From assembly GCA_965112735.1 (NCBI GenBank), contig OZ218954.1, positions 2,790,001 through 2,854,000 of the forward strand: a stretch of DNA of 64,000 bases, in the 5' to 3' direction. Below the pieces are notes generated by a model, which was not told the origin of the DNA, ran no database searches, and worked only from the letters and a program-made list of their open reading frames with translations. Positions 24,576-36,823 of the stretch are shown here, piece by piece. A program made the position numbers and the translations under genes. Position 1 is the stretch's first letter, and each line of letters starts with the position of its first letter. This DNA comes from Phaeosaccion multiseriatum. Lineage: Eukaryota > Ochrophyta, other classes.

Positions 24576-25930
24576 CTACGAGCCGAAGCGCTGGGCGAGC
24601 TCGGCGATCTTGCTGCTCGGCTTGCGTGCCTTTCGCCCCCCGATCGCCACCGTATGCACCTTTTCATCTTCGCCCTTGCTGGTACTGGCCGTGCCGCGAG
24701 CAGCTCCGACGGTAAAGGGTGCAGACACAGCAGCAGGAGTCGTTGGGCTAGGCTTTGGCGAAGGGACTGGCGTGGCGAAGGGGGAGTTCGTGACGACAGT
24801 GCCCCACTTCTTGCTCGGGGAGGGGAAAGGAGCACTGCTGGGAGAGGAAGAAGACGGCGAGGACGTACTCATTGGATGAGGAGAGCCTCCCACAGTGGTT
24901 CCCTGTCCCCACTTCTTTGCCCCAGAAGAAGCCCGGGAGGAGGGGCTGCTGTGCGGTGGAGCTGATCGAGGGGATGCTGCCGCCCCTCCAAACCTGGCAG
25001 CCATCGCAGCGACGGAAGATTTGGGCCTCTCTTCGTTGGACAACACCTCTGACCCCGCTTTTTCGGCGCTGGCGTCGTTCCTGGAGGCTGGAGTGCCGTT
25101 GGCACTCGCACCAATTGCATCTCGGCTTCCCTTCCTTGCCACTGCTGTACCCGCTGTAACCGTACGCTCCGTGGAGGGGCGTGGGCCCGCCACGTCCTTC
25201 TCCTTCCTTCCTTCTCCCGCTTCCTCACTGGTTGGAGCTTCTACCGCATCTGCCACTGCTACTGCTGCTTCTACCGGCGCTTCTGCCGCTGCTTCTGCCG
25301 CTGCTTTTGCTGCCTCTGGCGCTTCTGCCGCCGCCGCTGCTGCTGCTGCTGCTGCTGCTGGCTCTTCTACCGCTGGCGCTGGATCCTTCGGGCCGGAGGG
25401 ATACGGGATCACGTCCTCTTCTGCCGCTTCTGTATCCTTCCCTCCCTTTCGCGCTTCCTCGCCGGCTGGAGCTTCTGTCGCTGCTGCAGCTGCTGCTACT
25501 GGCTCTTCTGCTGGCGCTGCTGCAGCTGCGGCTGGTGATTCTAATACTGCTGCCGAGGATTTGGGGACAGAGGGAATGGAGGTAGCTTCCCCTTTTGCGC
25601 CCTGCTCTGCCTCTACTCCTTTTTCTGGTGCTGGTGGAGGGAAGGCAGCGCGGGGGCTGCTGCTACTGGTGGAGGTAGTGCCTTTGTTTGGAGTAGATGG
25701 AGAAGCAACTAAACCCACCTTGGCCAGATCTGCAGCCAGGTACTCGTTGACTGTGTTCTCGCGCTGGGCTTTGAGGAGGCCGGCGGGATCCTGCAGTGCA
25801 ACAACACAACCATGGGAGGATAAGAGAGGTATGGGCTAAAACTAGGAGACGTCCCAAACTCCTTTCTCACCTCCTTCCTCTTGCGAGTGAGGATCTTGCT
25901 CAGAGCGGCCTGCTGCTGCGCTTTATTCAT
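24576..25930 (-). CDS. Low-complexity Ala/Pro/Ser-rich protein with terminal helical motifs
   Basis: Two exons, 25930..25871 and 25790..24576, give 424 residues. The N-terminus is a short amphipathic helix (MNKAQQQAALSKILTRKRKE). Most of the protein is Ala/Glu-, Pro- and Ser-rich. Two related short motifs stand out: KSSVAAMAARFGG in the middle and SSKIAELAQRFGS at the very C-terminus. KKWGQGTTVGGS and KKWGTVVTNSPF lie between them. These look like short linear binding motifs, perhaps cytoskeletal, but I recognise no family. The preserved terminal motif despite drifting linkers suggests a real gene. It converges with SURF1 (250 bp between stops) and diverges from the MFSD5 gene. Confidence 0.68.
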
Positions 25931-26156
25931 AGCGACGGGCGTGAAGTGAGGTGAAAAACTGGGAAGATCGAGCGGTCCGAGAGGAAATATATGAGGAGGT
26001 CGTCCGTAACGTCACTGACTTACTACAACTGCTCGTGTTTGGGTCCTCCGATTGTCCTCCCCAACCTCCCCCCACATTTCTTCGCTTCTGTCCTTCTGTC
26101 CCTGATATAAAAAGTACAGTCCAGAGATAAGATCGGGAAAATAAGGAGGAAAAAGA
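25931..26156. promoter_or_regulatory. Bidirectional intergenic region (226 bp)
   Basis: It separates the divergent starts at 25930 (minus) and 26157 (plus). Promoter role is inferred from gene order. Confidence 0.45.
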
Positions 26157-29106
26157 ATGGAGGAGTGGACCAAGCCCCTGCCCGCCCTGCTTGCTGTCTT
26201 GTCCGCGGGTTTGGGCGCTCTCATTCTCATGATCCAGGTTGGGTGTGTGTTGGGTGTGGTTGTCTTCTCTTCCTCAGCTTCATTCTCCTCCCCCCCTGTT
26301 GATTCATCAGTCACGCTTGCGGCAAACTGCTGTAGCCGATGGCAGGAGCGAAGCGGTGCTTACCAAGGACTTCAAGACGTTTCAAGGGGCCTTCTGCAGG
26401 GTGTACCTGCTTGCATTGGCCGTGGAATGGCTCCATCTCGCCTACCTCTTCTCGATACTGGTGCATTACGGGTGCGTCTATTCGGTGCTATCATGGGTTT
26501 GGGGGGGATGAGGTGGGAGATCCTTTCGTTCCCTTTATCCCTATCCCTTCTTCATTCTCTGACTGCTGACTACTGTTCCCCCCTTTTCCAATCTGGATGG
26601 ACCCATCTACAGACACCATCCGGGCCATATCGCGCGCATATTTCTGGCCGGAGTTGTCGTGCAGGGCGCCGTGGAAGTGCTGTTGGAGCTCATCGGTGGC
26701 TTCGTGCCACAAAAGATTCGCTGTATGGCCTGCCTCTGTCTGCAGGTCTGTACCACGCTTCTTCTCTCTTTCCCTCCCATGAGAGTTGCCGTTCTGGAGC
26801 CCCTTCCCTTCCTTCTCTTCCTTCTCCCTTCCCCCTTCCCCCTTCTTGCGCTTTGTGCACCTGCACTTACACCCGCTGCTCACGTTTTCCCCGCACCCTC
26901 CCTCCGCCTTTCCCCACAGACGGCCTCGTCCATCTTACTGATGCACGGGGCTTTCGGAGGGCTGGTCTTTAGCAGGCTGCTGGGGGGGGCTTCAACGGCG
27001 TTGCTGCAGAGCGCGTTTCAGGCTTGGATGGTGGATCAGCACTTGAGTCAAGTAAGCGGTCGATGTCCTGCTTTTTCGACCTCTCCCTCTCTCTTTCGCT
27101 CTCTCTCACACACACAATCTCTCTCTCCTACACACCCTACCTCACTCCAACACACTCTCTCTCTCGCAGGGCTACCCAAGGGAGTGGCTCGTGGACACCT
27201 TCAGCCTTGTTACTACGGGTAAGGAATCCTCTGAGTTGTCGAGTCTTGTTCCTTCCATCCATGTAGAGTGGGCCGAGTGCTGAGAGGAGCACACGAGTGT
27301 TGGGAGAAAATGTCTCCCACCTGAGTGGCCCGGGAGTCGAAGGCCATGCTTCCTTCCCTCGGCCCTCGACTGACTCACCCCCCCTCTACGCCCCCTTCCC
27401 GCCTCTCTCCCCTCCCCAGGCATGGCTGGACTGGCCGTGAGCCTCTCTCTGGTGGGCGGCACCTTTTGGTAAGTACTTAGTATTTGACAGCCTCTCGATT
27501 GCTGTGCTTCACTACCTCTTACTGCATACCCTGAATTTGAATTACAGCTCTGCATCCAACATGAGCCCCTTACGCCACCCCACCCCACCCCACTCCAACC
27601 CCCCCCCCCCCCCTCCCCAACCAACCCACCCACATCACCCTTACTCCCTACAAGGAATCTTTTGGGGGTGAAAGGGCCCGTCAAGTTCACCATCGTCTTG
27701 GCCTCTTGCAATGCGCTCTTGACGTTCTCCACGTGGTCGAGAGATCCAAACAAGAGCTGCCCGCCCTTTTCGGACACTGCCCGCCTGCTTACTGCGGCTG
27801 CCCAGTCGCTCGTCTCATCCAAACCATTCGCGCTCATCACTGCGGTCCACGCTTTGTTCGAGGCTGCTGCCGCCGTTTTTGTGTTTCTGTGGGTGCCGAC
27901 CATCTGGAGTTGGGAGAAGATACCGGACTACGAGCGGGCGGCGCCATATGGTTTGCTCTACTCAATGCTCATGGGTAAGGGAAGGAAGGAAGGAAGGAAG
28001 GAAGGAAGGAAGGAGGAGTATGGGAGGGAGGCAGGGGTCTGTCGCTTGGTCGGCTCCCGAGGGTGGCGGAACGCGTAGCCTTGTGTAGACGCTCACATCG
28101 CCGCACACTTGCCATACTCCCCCCCTCCCTCCCTCCCCCCCTCCCTCCCTCCCTCCCTCCCTCCCTCCCTCCCTCCCTCCCCCCCTCCTTCTCTACTTCC
28201 CTTCTTCCCTACCTCCCTCCCCTACTCTCTCACCTCTCTACCTCCCTCCCTCCCCTCCCTCTCCTCCCTCCCCTTCCTCCCTTCCTCCCTTCCTCCCTTC
28301 CTCCCTCCCTTCCCCCCTCCCTTCCTCCCTCCCTCTCTCCCTCCCTTCCTTCCTTCCTTCCTCCCTCCCCTCTCCTCCCTCCCCTCTCCTCCCTCCCTCC
28401 CTACCTCCCTCCCTCTCCATCGTGGAGATCAGTTTGCGTGCTGATTGGCTCTCTCGGTTTCCGAGTCTTGGCGGGCTCGCAGGACCCAAGTAGGAATGGG
28501 GGTAGTAGGGCCTTGGATGTGCAGGCCGCGCTCATCTGCCTCGCGTCCTGTGGGGCAGCCACGTTCGGCTTTTTCCTTATGCACGCCTCCGGTTTGACGA
28601 TGGGGGTCCAAGGGGGTGGAGGGCTGGCGCTGGCGGGTTGCCTTGTCTTTCAACTGGCGGCAGGGGCGGAGATGAATGCGGTGGATCAGTTGAAGCGCAG
28701 CTACGCCCCCATGGTGGGTAAGGAACTGGCGACTAAAGGGGTCAGGTTTCTCACTACGGTGACGGCCATCACAGTGGCCACTTTGATTACGCAATACACA
28801 CCGGGCGTGTTGGTGATGTGGTGCGTTGTGCTCTGCGCAGGGGCGACGTGGTTATGCGCAGTGCTGAGGAGAGAGGTGATGGCAGGCTCAACGGGAGAGG
28901 ACGAAGATGGCAATGCCAATGATGGTGGGGGTGGGAGGGGAGGGGCGGACAGAAGCAGCAACAGCAGTAGCAGCGACGCCGGCAAGGGCCACACTGCAAC
29001 TCCTCTCTCGGCGGGGACTCTCGCAGCAGCTTCATCGCCCATGGGGGGCGGCGGCGAGGGCCCCTCCTGGGCTCACAACTCTCCTGCGCGGGGGTCGGCT
29101 CTATAG
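26157..29106 (+). CDS. MFSD5/MOT2-type major facilitator (molybdate-anion transporter family)
   Basis: Eight exons: 26157..26242, 26346..26471, 26613..26745, 26920..27051, 27170..27218, 27420..27468, 27655..27974 and 28433..29106. They give 522 residues in frame; the first donor was chosen by phase. The protein is strongly hydrophobic with about 12 membrane segments. Family signatures are FQGAFCRVYLLALAVEWLH, GGASTALLQSAFQAWMVDQH and GYPREWLVDTFSLVTTGMAG. The Phe-Gln...Ala-Trp-Met-Val and Trp-Leu...Thr-Phe-Ser pattern is that of MFSD5, whose algal member MOT2 transports molybdate. The C-terminal 70 residues are Gly/Ser/Asp-rich and cytosolic-looking. The substrate is inferred from the family, not shown by the sequence. 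Confidence 0.87.
28110..28425 (+). repeat. Long (CCCT)n/(CCTT)n tract before the last MFSD5 exon
   Basis: An almost pure pyrimidine tract of about 315 bp ends a few bases upstream of the acceptor at 28432. It looks like an overgrown polypyrimidine tract. Confidence 0.95.
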
Positions 29107-30429
29107 TGCCGGACTGGGACACATCTTTGGTACACAGTATGCCTTTTGATGATGTTTGATCCTGCGTGGGACTAGTGAAGCTGTGAGTCCGTCCTACGTG
29201 GGTACCGGGAATCGAGAGATGGAGGGGGATGTTTTTTGGATGAGGGAGAGGAGAGGAGAGGAGATGAGGCGCGCGAAGGGAGGGAGGCGGCGCGTGTTGT
29301 AGGCTTCCTTTGTCCGCGTACTGACGGGCCAAACGCTTGGCGGAGGGAGATGGATGCCCCCACCCCCACCCCTGAAGGGCCGCTTCACTTCGGTCAACCC
29401 TCAGGACCAGGGTCAGGGTGCTGTCTTCTCTCGGCACGTCTCCTCTCTCTTCGAGTGGCTCTCCGGTCCCGACACCCGCCTCGAAAGCGCGGGGGGCCAT
29501 GGGCGCGTTGGCCCTGTGGACAGAGCTATCGACATGGCGATGGGCGATGGGCGATGGGCGATGGGCGATGGGCAAAAGGCGGAGGATGATGCGCCATTGC
29601 TCGTGCCTGATGGGACCACGCTGCCACCCAAACGTCCAACCTACACATCGGGAACAAAGAGGGGAAAGTGTGATACGCCGCGGCTCCAGCAAGTCAGTGG
29701 TTTGCCTCCCCCACACAGGCCCGAAGTTTGAGTTTGAGTGGTGCCTTGCCTGCAGCCCCTTCCCACCCCCCCCCCCCCTTGGCATGAGACGCGCAGTGCC
29801 AGGGCTCGCAGCGAAACAGCGCCTTGCTCAACCTGTTGGGCCGCTTGTCTGACCCGTTGTTGGTGTCTCTGTGATGGAAGGACTTTTATTGTCTTCGGAC
29901 CAAAGTGGCGTTCGTTTGTATTGCGCCCAGCACGGAATACAGTGGTGTGCGATGATGATGAGGTAGGGCTGTGAGGTGTGTGTGTGTGTGTGTGCAGCGG
30001 AGATATACATGGATCTGCACAGAAACGCTGCTTGCTGCCTGCCTGTGCATGCGAGCGAGAGCGCAGACATGCAGGTGCTTGAACCTGGGTTGCACAGCGC
30101 GTGAGTGAGTGAGTGAGTGAGTGAGTGAGTGAGTGAGTTACTGAGCGAGTGAGTGAGTGAGTGAGTGAGTGAGTGAGTGAGTTACTGAGCGAGTGATTGA
30201 ACGAGTGAAGTGGAGAGACCTCGATGGGAGTGCGTTAGGTACCGCGATGGCCAATTGTTGGCCTATCGCGGGGTGTACCACCAACCTCCCATATTCCATA
30301 TTCAACTCTCTCAGCTATTCATTTAAGTTCAGTAGTTGCGAAGAGAGAGAGAGAGAGAGAGAGAGAGCCCAATGAACTCCACCTCCAACTCCCAACTCAC
30401 TACAATACAAATCAATTCCCACTCTACTT
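29107..30429. other. Convergent intergenic region with GATGGGC and (GAGT)n repeats
   Basis: No exon is supported on either strand. A GCGATGG/GGCGATG heptamer array lies at about 29535-29572. A (GAGT)n array with two TTACTGAGC interruptions spans about 30100-30195. A copy of the dispersed motif lies at 30272-30286, and a (GA)n tract at 30343-30367 ends about 60 bp before the NOP53 stop. Confidence 0.6.
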
Positions 30430-30943
30430 TTACTTGTAACGGTTCATGACCTTGACCTTCTTCCTGCGTCCCTTGCGCTGCTTGGCGAGAGTACGCTTGG
30501 CCTTGTGGGGATCGGGCAGCAAGCCCTTCTCCTGGAACTTGACAGAGTGTTCCATCAGCAAGTCACCCACGCCCTGTTGGTTGGTTGGTTGGTTGGGTGG
30601 TTGGGTGGTTAGTTGGTTGGAATGTTTGGCCGGGAGCGCAGTAGAGCAGAGAGAGCGGCGGCGAGGGAGGGGAGAGGGAGAGAGAGGGGACGGGGGGGAG
30701 AAGGAGAGGGAGAGAGAGAGAGAAGAGCACAAATGGAAGAGGTTAACTTTCGGTGCGAGTACGGCTACGAGTGGAGACGAATCTCGACTTGCGAAGACAC
30801 AGGGAGCGTCGTTCCGAGAGGTTGAGGGACCTCCCGACGGCCTGGGGGGCAAAGGCCTGCCACTGCCCAAGTGTCAAAATGCCAAAGTTCGTTCTCTCGG
30901 ACCCAGAGCACCTCTCTCTCCCTCTCTCTCCCTCTCTCTCTTT

Positions 30944-30974
<31 letters not shown>

Positions 30975-33030
30975 CCTCTCCTTCTCTCTCTCTCTCTATT
31001 TCTTTTTCTCTCTCTCTCTATTTCTTTTTCCCTCTCCTGCTAACTTCACGCTTCCCTCCCGTTCATCCCATCCCATCCCATCCCATCAACCACATCCAGT
31101 CCTCCTCCCTCCACCCCCCCCTTCCTCCCTCCCCCCTCCCTCCCCCCGTCCGTCCCTCCCTCACTCCCCCCCGGCTCACCTTGACTTGGCGCAGACTGCC
31201 CTTTAGCTCAGCGGTCATGCTGCTGGGAATGGAGGGCTTCACCACAAGGTCATGGTCCTTGGGTATACGAGTCTCCGTCTGCTGCTCCAACAGCTTCTTG
31301 GCCTCCCTGGCCTGGCGCTTGCGCTCCTCCTCCTCCGTCAGCATCTCTGCAATCTCCGGCACACGCTGCATCTCTTTTCGCTTGGCCTTTAACGCTGGGT
31401 TAGGGGGTGGTGGTGGTGGGGGGGGGGGGGAGAAGAGATGACGAGAATGCAGACAGGCGGGTGGGACGGGGGGTCAGGAGAGAGAGGAGGTCTCGCTTCT
31501 TCCATGCCCAGTTTGGGGACCAGTTTGGGGACGCATCTTCCCAGCCTGGCATCCCCGGCATCCTCCCTGAGCGACAGACACGCCCCTTTTGCGCCCCCTT
31601 TGAGCAGGCATCGAAGACGTGGCTCGACCCTACATCACCACCATCATCGCCATCATCATCTAGTCCTTGTGTGCATGTGTGTGTGTGCCTCGCTCACCTT
31701 GCTTCTTGAGGAAGACGGTTTCGTTCTGCCTGGTGCGGCGCATCTTATTCCGTTGCGCCTTGGTGATGCGCTCTCCCGCCTTGGCTTTCCTCCTGCTCCC
31801 CCCCGCTGTTGGGCCGTCACCACCAGCCTCTCCTTCTTCTCCCTCTGCCTCGCTGTCTTCATCGCTATCGTCGTCCGAAGTGTCGTCATCCTGAGTGAGT
31901 AAGCAAGCACCGACGATACACGACAAGAGAAAAGGCTTGATTGAGAATGGCGCAAGCAGGTTTGATGGGGCCAAATTATGGTGCGCGATGCACCATGTAC
32001 ACCACTGCACTCCCCATCCAGCGCTCTTCACTTGGCGACGACGATGAGGACAAAGCAGGAACAACGGAGGGAGGGAGGGGGAGGGGTGCCACCTATCAAC
32101 AATCAATCCACCCCAATCTCACCGATTCATCAGGCATCAGCAGAGCCAGGGTAGTGGCGCTCATCTCCTCCTTGCGGGCCGTTGCTCTGTCCACAGCATC
32201 GTTCCGCTTGAGCTCGAGAGCGAGGGCGGAGGCCACAAGGTCTTGGTGGTCCTCGAAGGTGGGGTTGTACGATTGGCCGGGGTGGCCAGCGTCCAGAGGC
32301 TTCTTGATGCTCGCCACCACCTGAACGAGGGTCATGACCAGGGCAAGGGTTGGGAGAGAAAGAGACTTGGTGTCAAAGATCGACATGTGTGGACGGCAGT
32401 CAGAGGTATCATCAGGCGCATATCATTCTTCGAGGCTCTCAAGCCAAACTCGCCGCCCTGATGTACCCAATATCACCACGACGGTATACAGTATGCACAC
32501 CCCCTCCCCCTTACCCGCTGCTTTGCTGCCACCCTCTTCCTCTTCTTCGAGGACATGCCCTTCGACGCCTGCTCCCCCGCCACCCCCGCTGCTCCTGCCG
32601 CTGCCGCTGCGGCTCCTCCTCCTCCATCCTGCTTTCGCCCCGCTAACGGTGCCTCGCTACCCCAGGCGTCATAGATCCCTCCTGCAGCACTCTCCTTCGA
32701 CTTGTCGGCCTTCTTCGTGGAGGGTGTGGGCGAAGCAGACGCGCCCGCCGCACCAGCGGCCCTCTTCGCCTTGATCTGCTTCGCCTGTCGCTCTACGAGC
32801 ACCCTCTCGCCCTTGGCTTCTCGCTTGCCCTGCTTATCATAGCCCAGCTGCCGACGAACCCTCTTGCGCTTCTGTGTCGACCCCACCTTGTCTAGCACAA
32901 ACAAGTCATCATCTGCTGTGGCGCCAAGACGCTCGGCTTTGCCGTGCTCCTCTGCGGCCAGAGCGGCCTCTTGCGCCACCTCCTCCTCACGCTCCTTGGC
33001 CTTACGCCCTCGCTTCTTGCTTGGTGGCAT
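30430..33030 (-). CDS. NOP53: NOP53-like 60S ribosome biogenesis factor
   Basis: Five minus-strand exons: 33030..32515, 32320..32123, 31890..31698, 31394..31180 and 30573..30430. They give 421 residues in frame. The protein is very basic and charged, as expected for a nucleolar factor (MPPSKKRGRKAKEREEEVAQ). Family landmarks are a conserved HPGQSYNPTFEDHQDLVASA segment, ERITKAQRNKMRRTRQ, LRQVKGVGDLLMEHSVKFQE and the basic C-terminus KRTLAKQRKGRRKKVKVMNR. NOP53 (human NOP53/GLTSCR2) works in late pre-60S maturation and recruits the Mtr4-exosome in yeast. The exons are interrupted by long GA/CT-rich introns. The gene diverges from BBS5 across 490 bp. Confidence 0.92.
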
Positions 33031-33520
33031 CCTGATGGGGCTTTACGCTGCTCTGCTCGGTCAGTGGAGGGGGGCAGACCTCCAAGGCCAAGGTCAAATC
33101 AATGGAATTAATTGAGGCCGTGAAATCGTGATATCGACATCCCTCCTCCTGTCGGATTGGTCATACAGTGGACTCACAGATGCTTATGTTAACTGCTCTT
33201 GCTCATCGCTCGGCTCAAGAGTCCACATCATAAGTTAAATCAAACTCTCCTCCCTTTCCCGGCCTTCCTCCCTGTCCTCTCTTCGCTTGATTCGCCGTGA
33301 ACTCGCAGAAGCCTTGTAGACAGACGGATTCCGCAAGAGAGGACGATTGACGCAGTGCAAGCACGAAAGGGAAGGGGGGGAAAGTCGGGCGGGCGGGCGC
33401 GTCCATCTCAATTCAGCAACTCTCTCCCCTCTCTCCCTCATGAGAGGGGGAATTCTGCTGTGTTCAGGCTGATAGTGGTGGCGGTACATCCACTTGAGGA
33501 GAGCAGGGCAGGAAGGTACC

Positions 33521-34867
33521 ATGGCATCGCAACTGGGATGGTCGTCGGCGGCTGGATCAGGCTCCGGCCCCGCGCCTGCGGCCCTATTTTGCGTCAACCC
33601 CGACGACTACGTGTGGCAAGACAGGCAGATACGCTTTGATGCGTCAGGCGGAGAGCTGGCCTGCCGCAAGTGCGAGTACATCATAGACTCCATCAACTCT
33701 GTTGAAGACACCAAAGGTGAAGAGGAGGGGAAGGACTGCGTATGTCCTTGCCGGGAGGACCGGAATCTCTCGACCCATACACGTCCCCCTCCCTGAACCG
33801 CTCCGGCTTGCGTTGTTTTCGGCTCTCCAGCCCAGCCCCCTTGCCTCTTGTCGTCTCAAACCCGTTGACAACCCCCCCCCCCCCCCCAACCCCCCTCTGG
33901 CCTCCGCCGGGCATCTCTGTGCTCGACGAAACATCAGGAAACAGCGGCGAGAGAGGTGAGTGAGTGCAAGGGCTTGCGATAATGAGCCCCATACCATCTG
34001 TATCATATCTCTCCAGTGGTGTCCTCAGTCCTCCTTGTCCTTTTGAACGAGCCCTCTTTTGCGACTCCCTTCCCCACACCTCAGGCTCACTGATAGTGAC
34101 CAACCTGCGCATTCTCTGGGTCTCGCACAAGAACTCCAGGACGAATCTCAGTAAGTTCACGCACCGCAGATCAATGGGTGGTCCTCTAGGAGGCGAAAGA
34201 GGGGCCAAGAGGGGATGGCGATCAGGCCACAGGCTAAAAGCCACCCACCTATCCGCCCGCCCTCCCACCCACTCACTCACTCATTCACTCACTCACTCCC
34301 TCACTCACTCACTCACTCACTCACTCACTCACTCACTCACTCACTCACTCACTCACTCACTCACTCACTCACTCACTCACTCACTCAATCACTCACTCAC
34401 TCACTCACTCTCTCCACTCACTTACCCACTCCCTCACTCACTCACAACTACCTGTGCAATGCTCAAAGGTATCGGCTTCAAGACCACGCAGAGTATCAAC
34501 ATCAAGAAGGCCAAGTCCCAGATGCGCGGCAGCACGCAAGCTCTCTGCATCATGACCAAGTTCCAGTCCACACGCTTTGAGTTCATCTTCACTTCACTGG
34601 TCAAGAACTCTCCAAGGCTCTTCACCACCGTGCAGGCGGTACTCAGGTATGGCAGGGTATGGCAGGGTATGGCAGGGTATGGCAGAGTATGACAGGGTAT
34701 GGCAGGGTATGGCAGGGTATGGCAGGGTATGATAGGGTAGGTGCATACGGTATACGACGGGTGGGCGGAGGAGGGGAGAGGGAGTGGGGGGGGGGGCTGA
34801 GTGGTCTGGGAGGAGCACGGTGATGAAATATCTGATGTTTATCCCGACATTCTCGCTCATTCTCTGT

Positions 34868-34938
<71 letters not shown>

Positions 34939-35479
34939 CTGTCTCTGTGTGTATCCTGGCCGTGACTCTACCAGGGCCTACGAAACCACCAAGCTGTACC
35001 GAGACCTCAAGCTGCGCGGCTCTATCGTGCGGGACATGGACCTTCTGCGTCTGCCCCACGAGGAGATCCATCGCCACATACAGGGGGTGTGGAACCTCTC
35101 TTCGGAGCAGGGCAACCTTGGCACTGTGTTCGTTACCAATGTGCGCTTCGTGTGGCACGCTAACATGGCACAGAACTTCAATGTGTCCATTCCGTACATG
35201 CAGATGGTGAGTGTGTTGTGTTATGGTAGTAGATGTCGACATTTGTGACCGAGCACTTTATCGAGATACAATGTCGGGGGGAGTGTGAGGAGCGTGTTGT
35301 GAGGGCTTGAAAGGAAGGCTGCAGTCCGTTCAGTACCTTCGGAAGTGTCCGTTCAAGTGACTTGCCAAGAGGGGGCAATGCAATCGCACTATTCTCTCTC
35401 TCCTTCGCTCTTCCTCTTCCTTTCTTTTTTTTCTCCCCTCTCCCTCTCCCCCTCGCGCGCGCTCTCTCTTCTCCTCTCT

Positions 35480-35533
<54 letters not shown>

Positions 35534-36443
35534 GCTCTCTTACCAGCGCACCGCATCACACGGACTTACGAGTTGGAGCTTAAACTTGTAATTGCTAAAG
35601 AAGAGCTCCCTCCCCTTCCCTTCCCCATGTACCGCTCCGTTCGCCGACTGTTCCCCCCCCCGTTTCAGAAACGCATTCGTGTTCGGCCCTCAAAGTTTGG
35701 GCAGGCTTTGGTCATCGAGACCAACACACAGGCGGGGGGCTACATTCTCGGTGAGGGCGGGTTGCATCTTGGTGTGGGGCGGGGGGGAGGCCACTGATGC
35801 CCAACACTGATGCCCAACACTGATGCCCAACACTGATGCCCAACACTAATGCCCAACACTGATGCCCAACACTGATGCCCAACACTGATGCCCAACACTG
35901 ATGCCCAACACTGATGCCCAACACTGATGCCCAACACTGATGCCCAACCTACCCGAGGCGCTCTTCTCGTGCCTTCCCCGCGACAAAAGGGAAGGGAAGG
36001 GAAGGGAAGGGAAACACGTCTCTCCGTCCTCCCTTCCCGACCAACTCTGTAGGCCCGCACTCACCGCCTGACTGACACTACCCCCCCTGGCCCCTCCCTC
36101 CTTAGGTTTCCGCTTGGACTCTCTGGAGCGGCTGGAGGAGGTGTACAAGGAGCTGACGTCACTGTGCACCATTTACTCCGCCAAGCCGGTGCTCGGCATT
36201 GACTACCGGGAGGAAGAAGTGGTACGTACGCAGCTCCCTCCCTCCTCAATATCAGCGTTGCCCGCTACGCACACATAGCGGAAAGCTTCCTACACCCCCA
36301 ACGAGCTCTGTCATCTTGACAAGCAAGTCACCAGTCCGTTAACAAGCCAGTCACCATTCCGTTAACAAGCCAGTCACCATTCCGGCAGTCTCTGACCCTC
36401 GCCCTCACCCTCGCCTGTGCGTGCCCCTAGCTAATCACTCTCT

Positions 36444-36500
<57 letters not shown>

Positions 36501-36823
36501 TCTCTCCCTCTCTCTTCGCTCTCTCTGTCTGTCTCTCTCTTTTTCTCTCTCTATCTCTACATCTCCGTCTGTACGTCTCTCTCTTTTGCTTGTGCCCGTG
36601 TGTCCGTGCGCAGCAACCCTTACTGGAGAGCCGGAGAACGCAACACGTGGAAGATGACGTGGAGGTGATCACAGGGGAGCACGAGTCCGACGCCTTCGCT
36701 GCGTACTTTGCCGACGCAGAGAAGGCCACGGACCGAGAGGTGGTCTTCAACGCCGAGCTGGGCCTCGCCGTGGAGACCTTTCCGGCAGGGACTACGGCCA
36801 GCAGCCTATGGAAGGTGGCGTAG
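33521..36823 (+). CDS. BBS5: Bardet-Biedl syndrome 5 protein (BBSome subunit)
   Basis: Exons 33521..33716, 34085..34150, 34469..34646, 34975..35206, 35669..35750, 36106..36221 and 36614..36823 give 359 residues, close to the usual BBS5 length. Two PH-like (DM16) repeats are seen. The first is VWQDRQIRFDASGGELACRK with GSLIVTNLRILWVSHKNSR. The second is LRLPHEEIHRHIQGVWNLSS with GTVFVTNVRFVWHANMAQNF. The C-terminal ESDAFAAYFADAEK block is also typical. BBS5 is the phosphoinositide-binding subunit of the BBSome, which moves membrane proteins in cilia. Its presence implies a flagellated stage. Several introns are dominated by tandem arrays, and one array starts exactly at a donor site. Confidence 0.95.
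34264..34425 (+). repeat. (ACTC)n array in BBS5 intron 2
   Basis: About 40 ACTC units with few interruptions lie in the sense pyrimidine-rich orientation, 45 nt before the next acceptor. Confidence 0.95.
34647..34736 (+). repeat. 10-bp minisatellite starting exactly at a BBS5 donor
   Basis: Nine units of GTATGGCAGG begin at the first base of intron 3, so each unit carries a copy of the GTATGG donor. The seventh to ninth units vary slightly (GTATGATAGG). Confidence 0.93.
34871..34935 (+). repeat. (CA)n microsatellite in BBS5 intron 3
   Basis: About 32 CA units lie about 40 nt upstream of the acceptor at 34974. Confidence 0.95.
35793..35948 (+). repeat. 13-bp minisatellite in BBS5 intron 5
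   Basis: About 12 units of CAACACTGATGCC, nearly identical, lie in the middle of the intron. One unit carries an A for G change. Confidence 0.93.

Noticed and set aside
28787-29785. 332-codon minus-strand frame at the 3' end of the MFSD5 gene
   Set aside because: It is the antisense of the last transporter exon plus intergenic repeats, with no recognisable domain.
35793-35948. Possible CRISPR or satellite array of 13-bp units
   Set aside because: Units are contiguous with no unique spacers; it is a simple minisatellite in a BBS5 intron.
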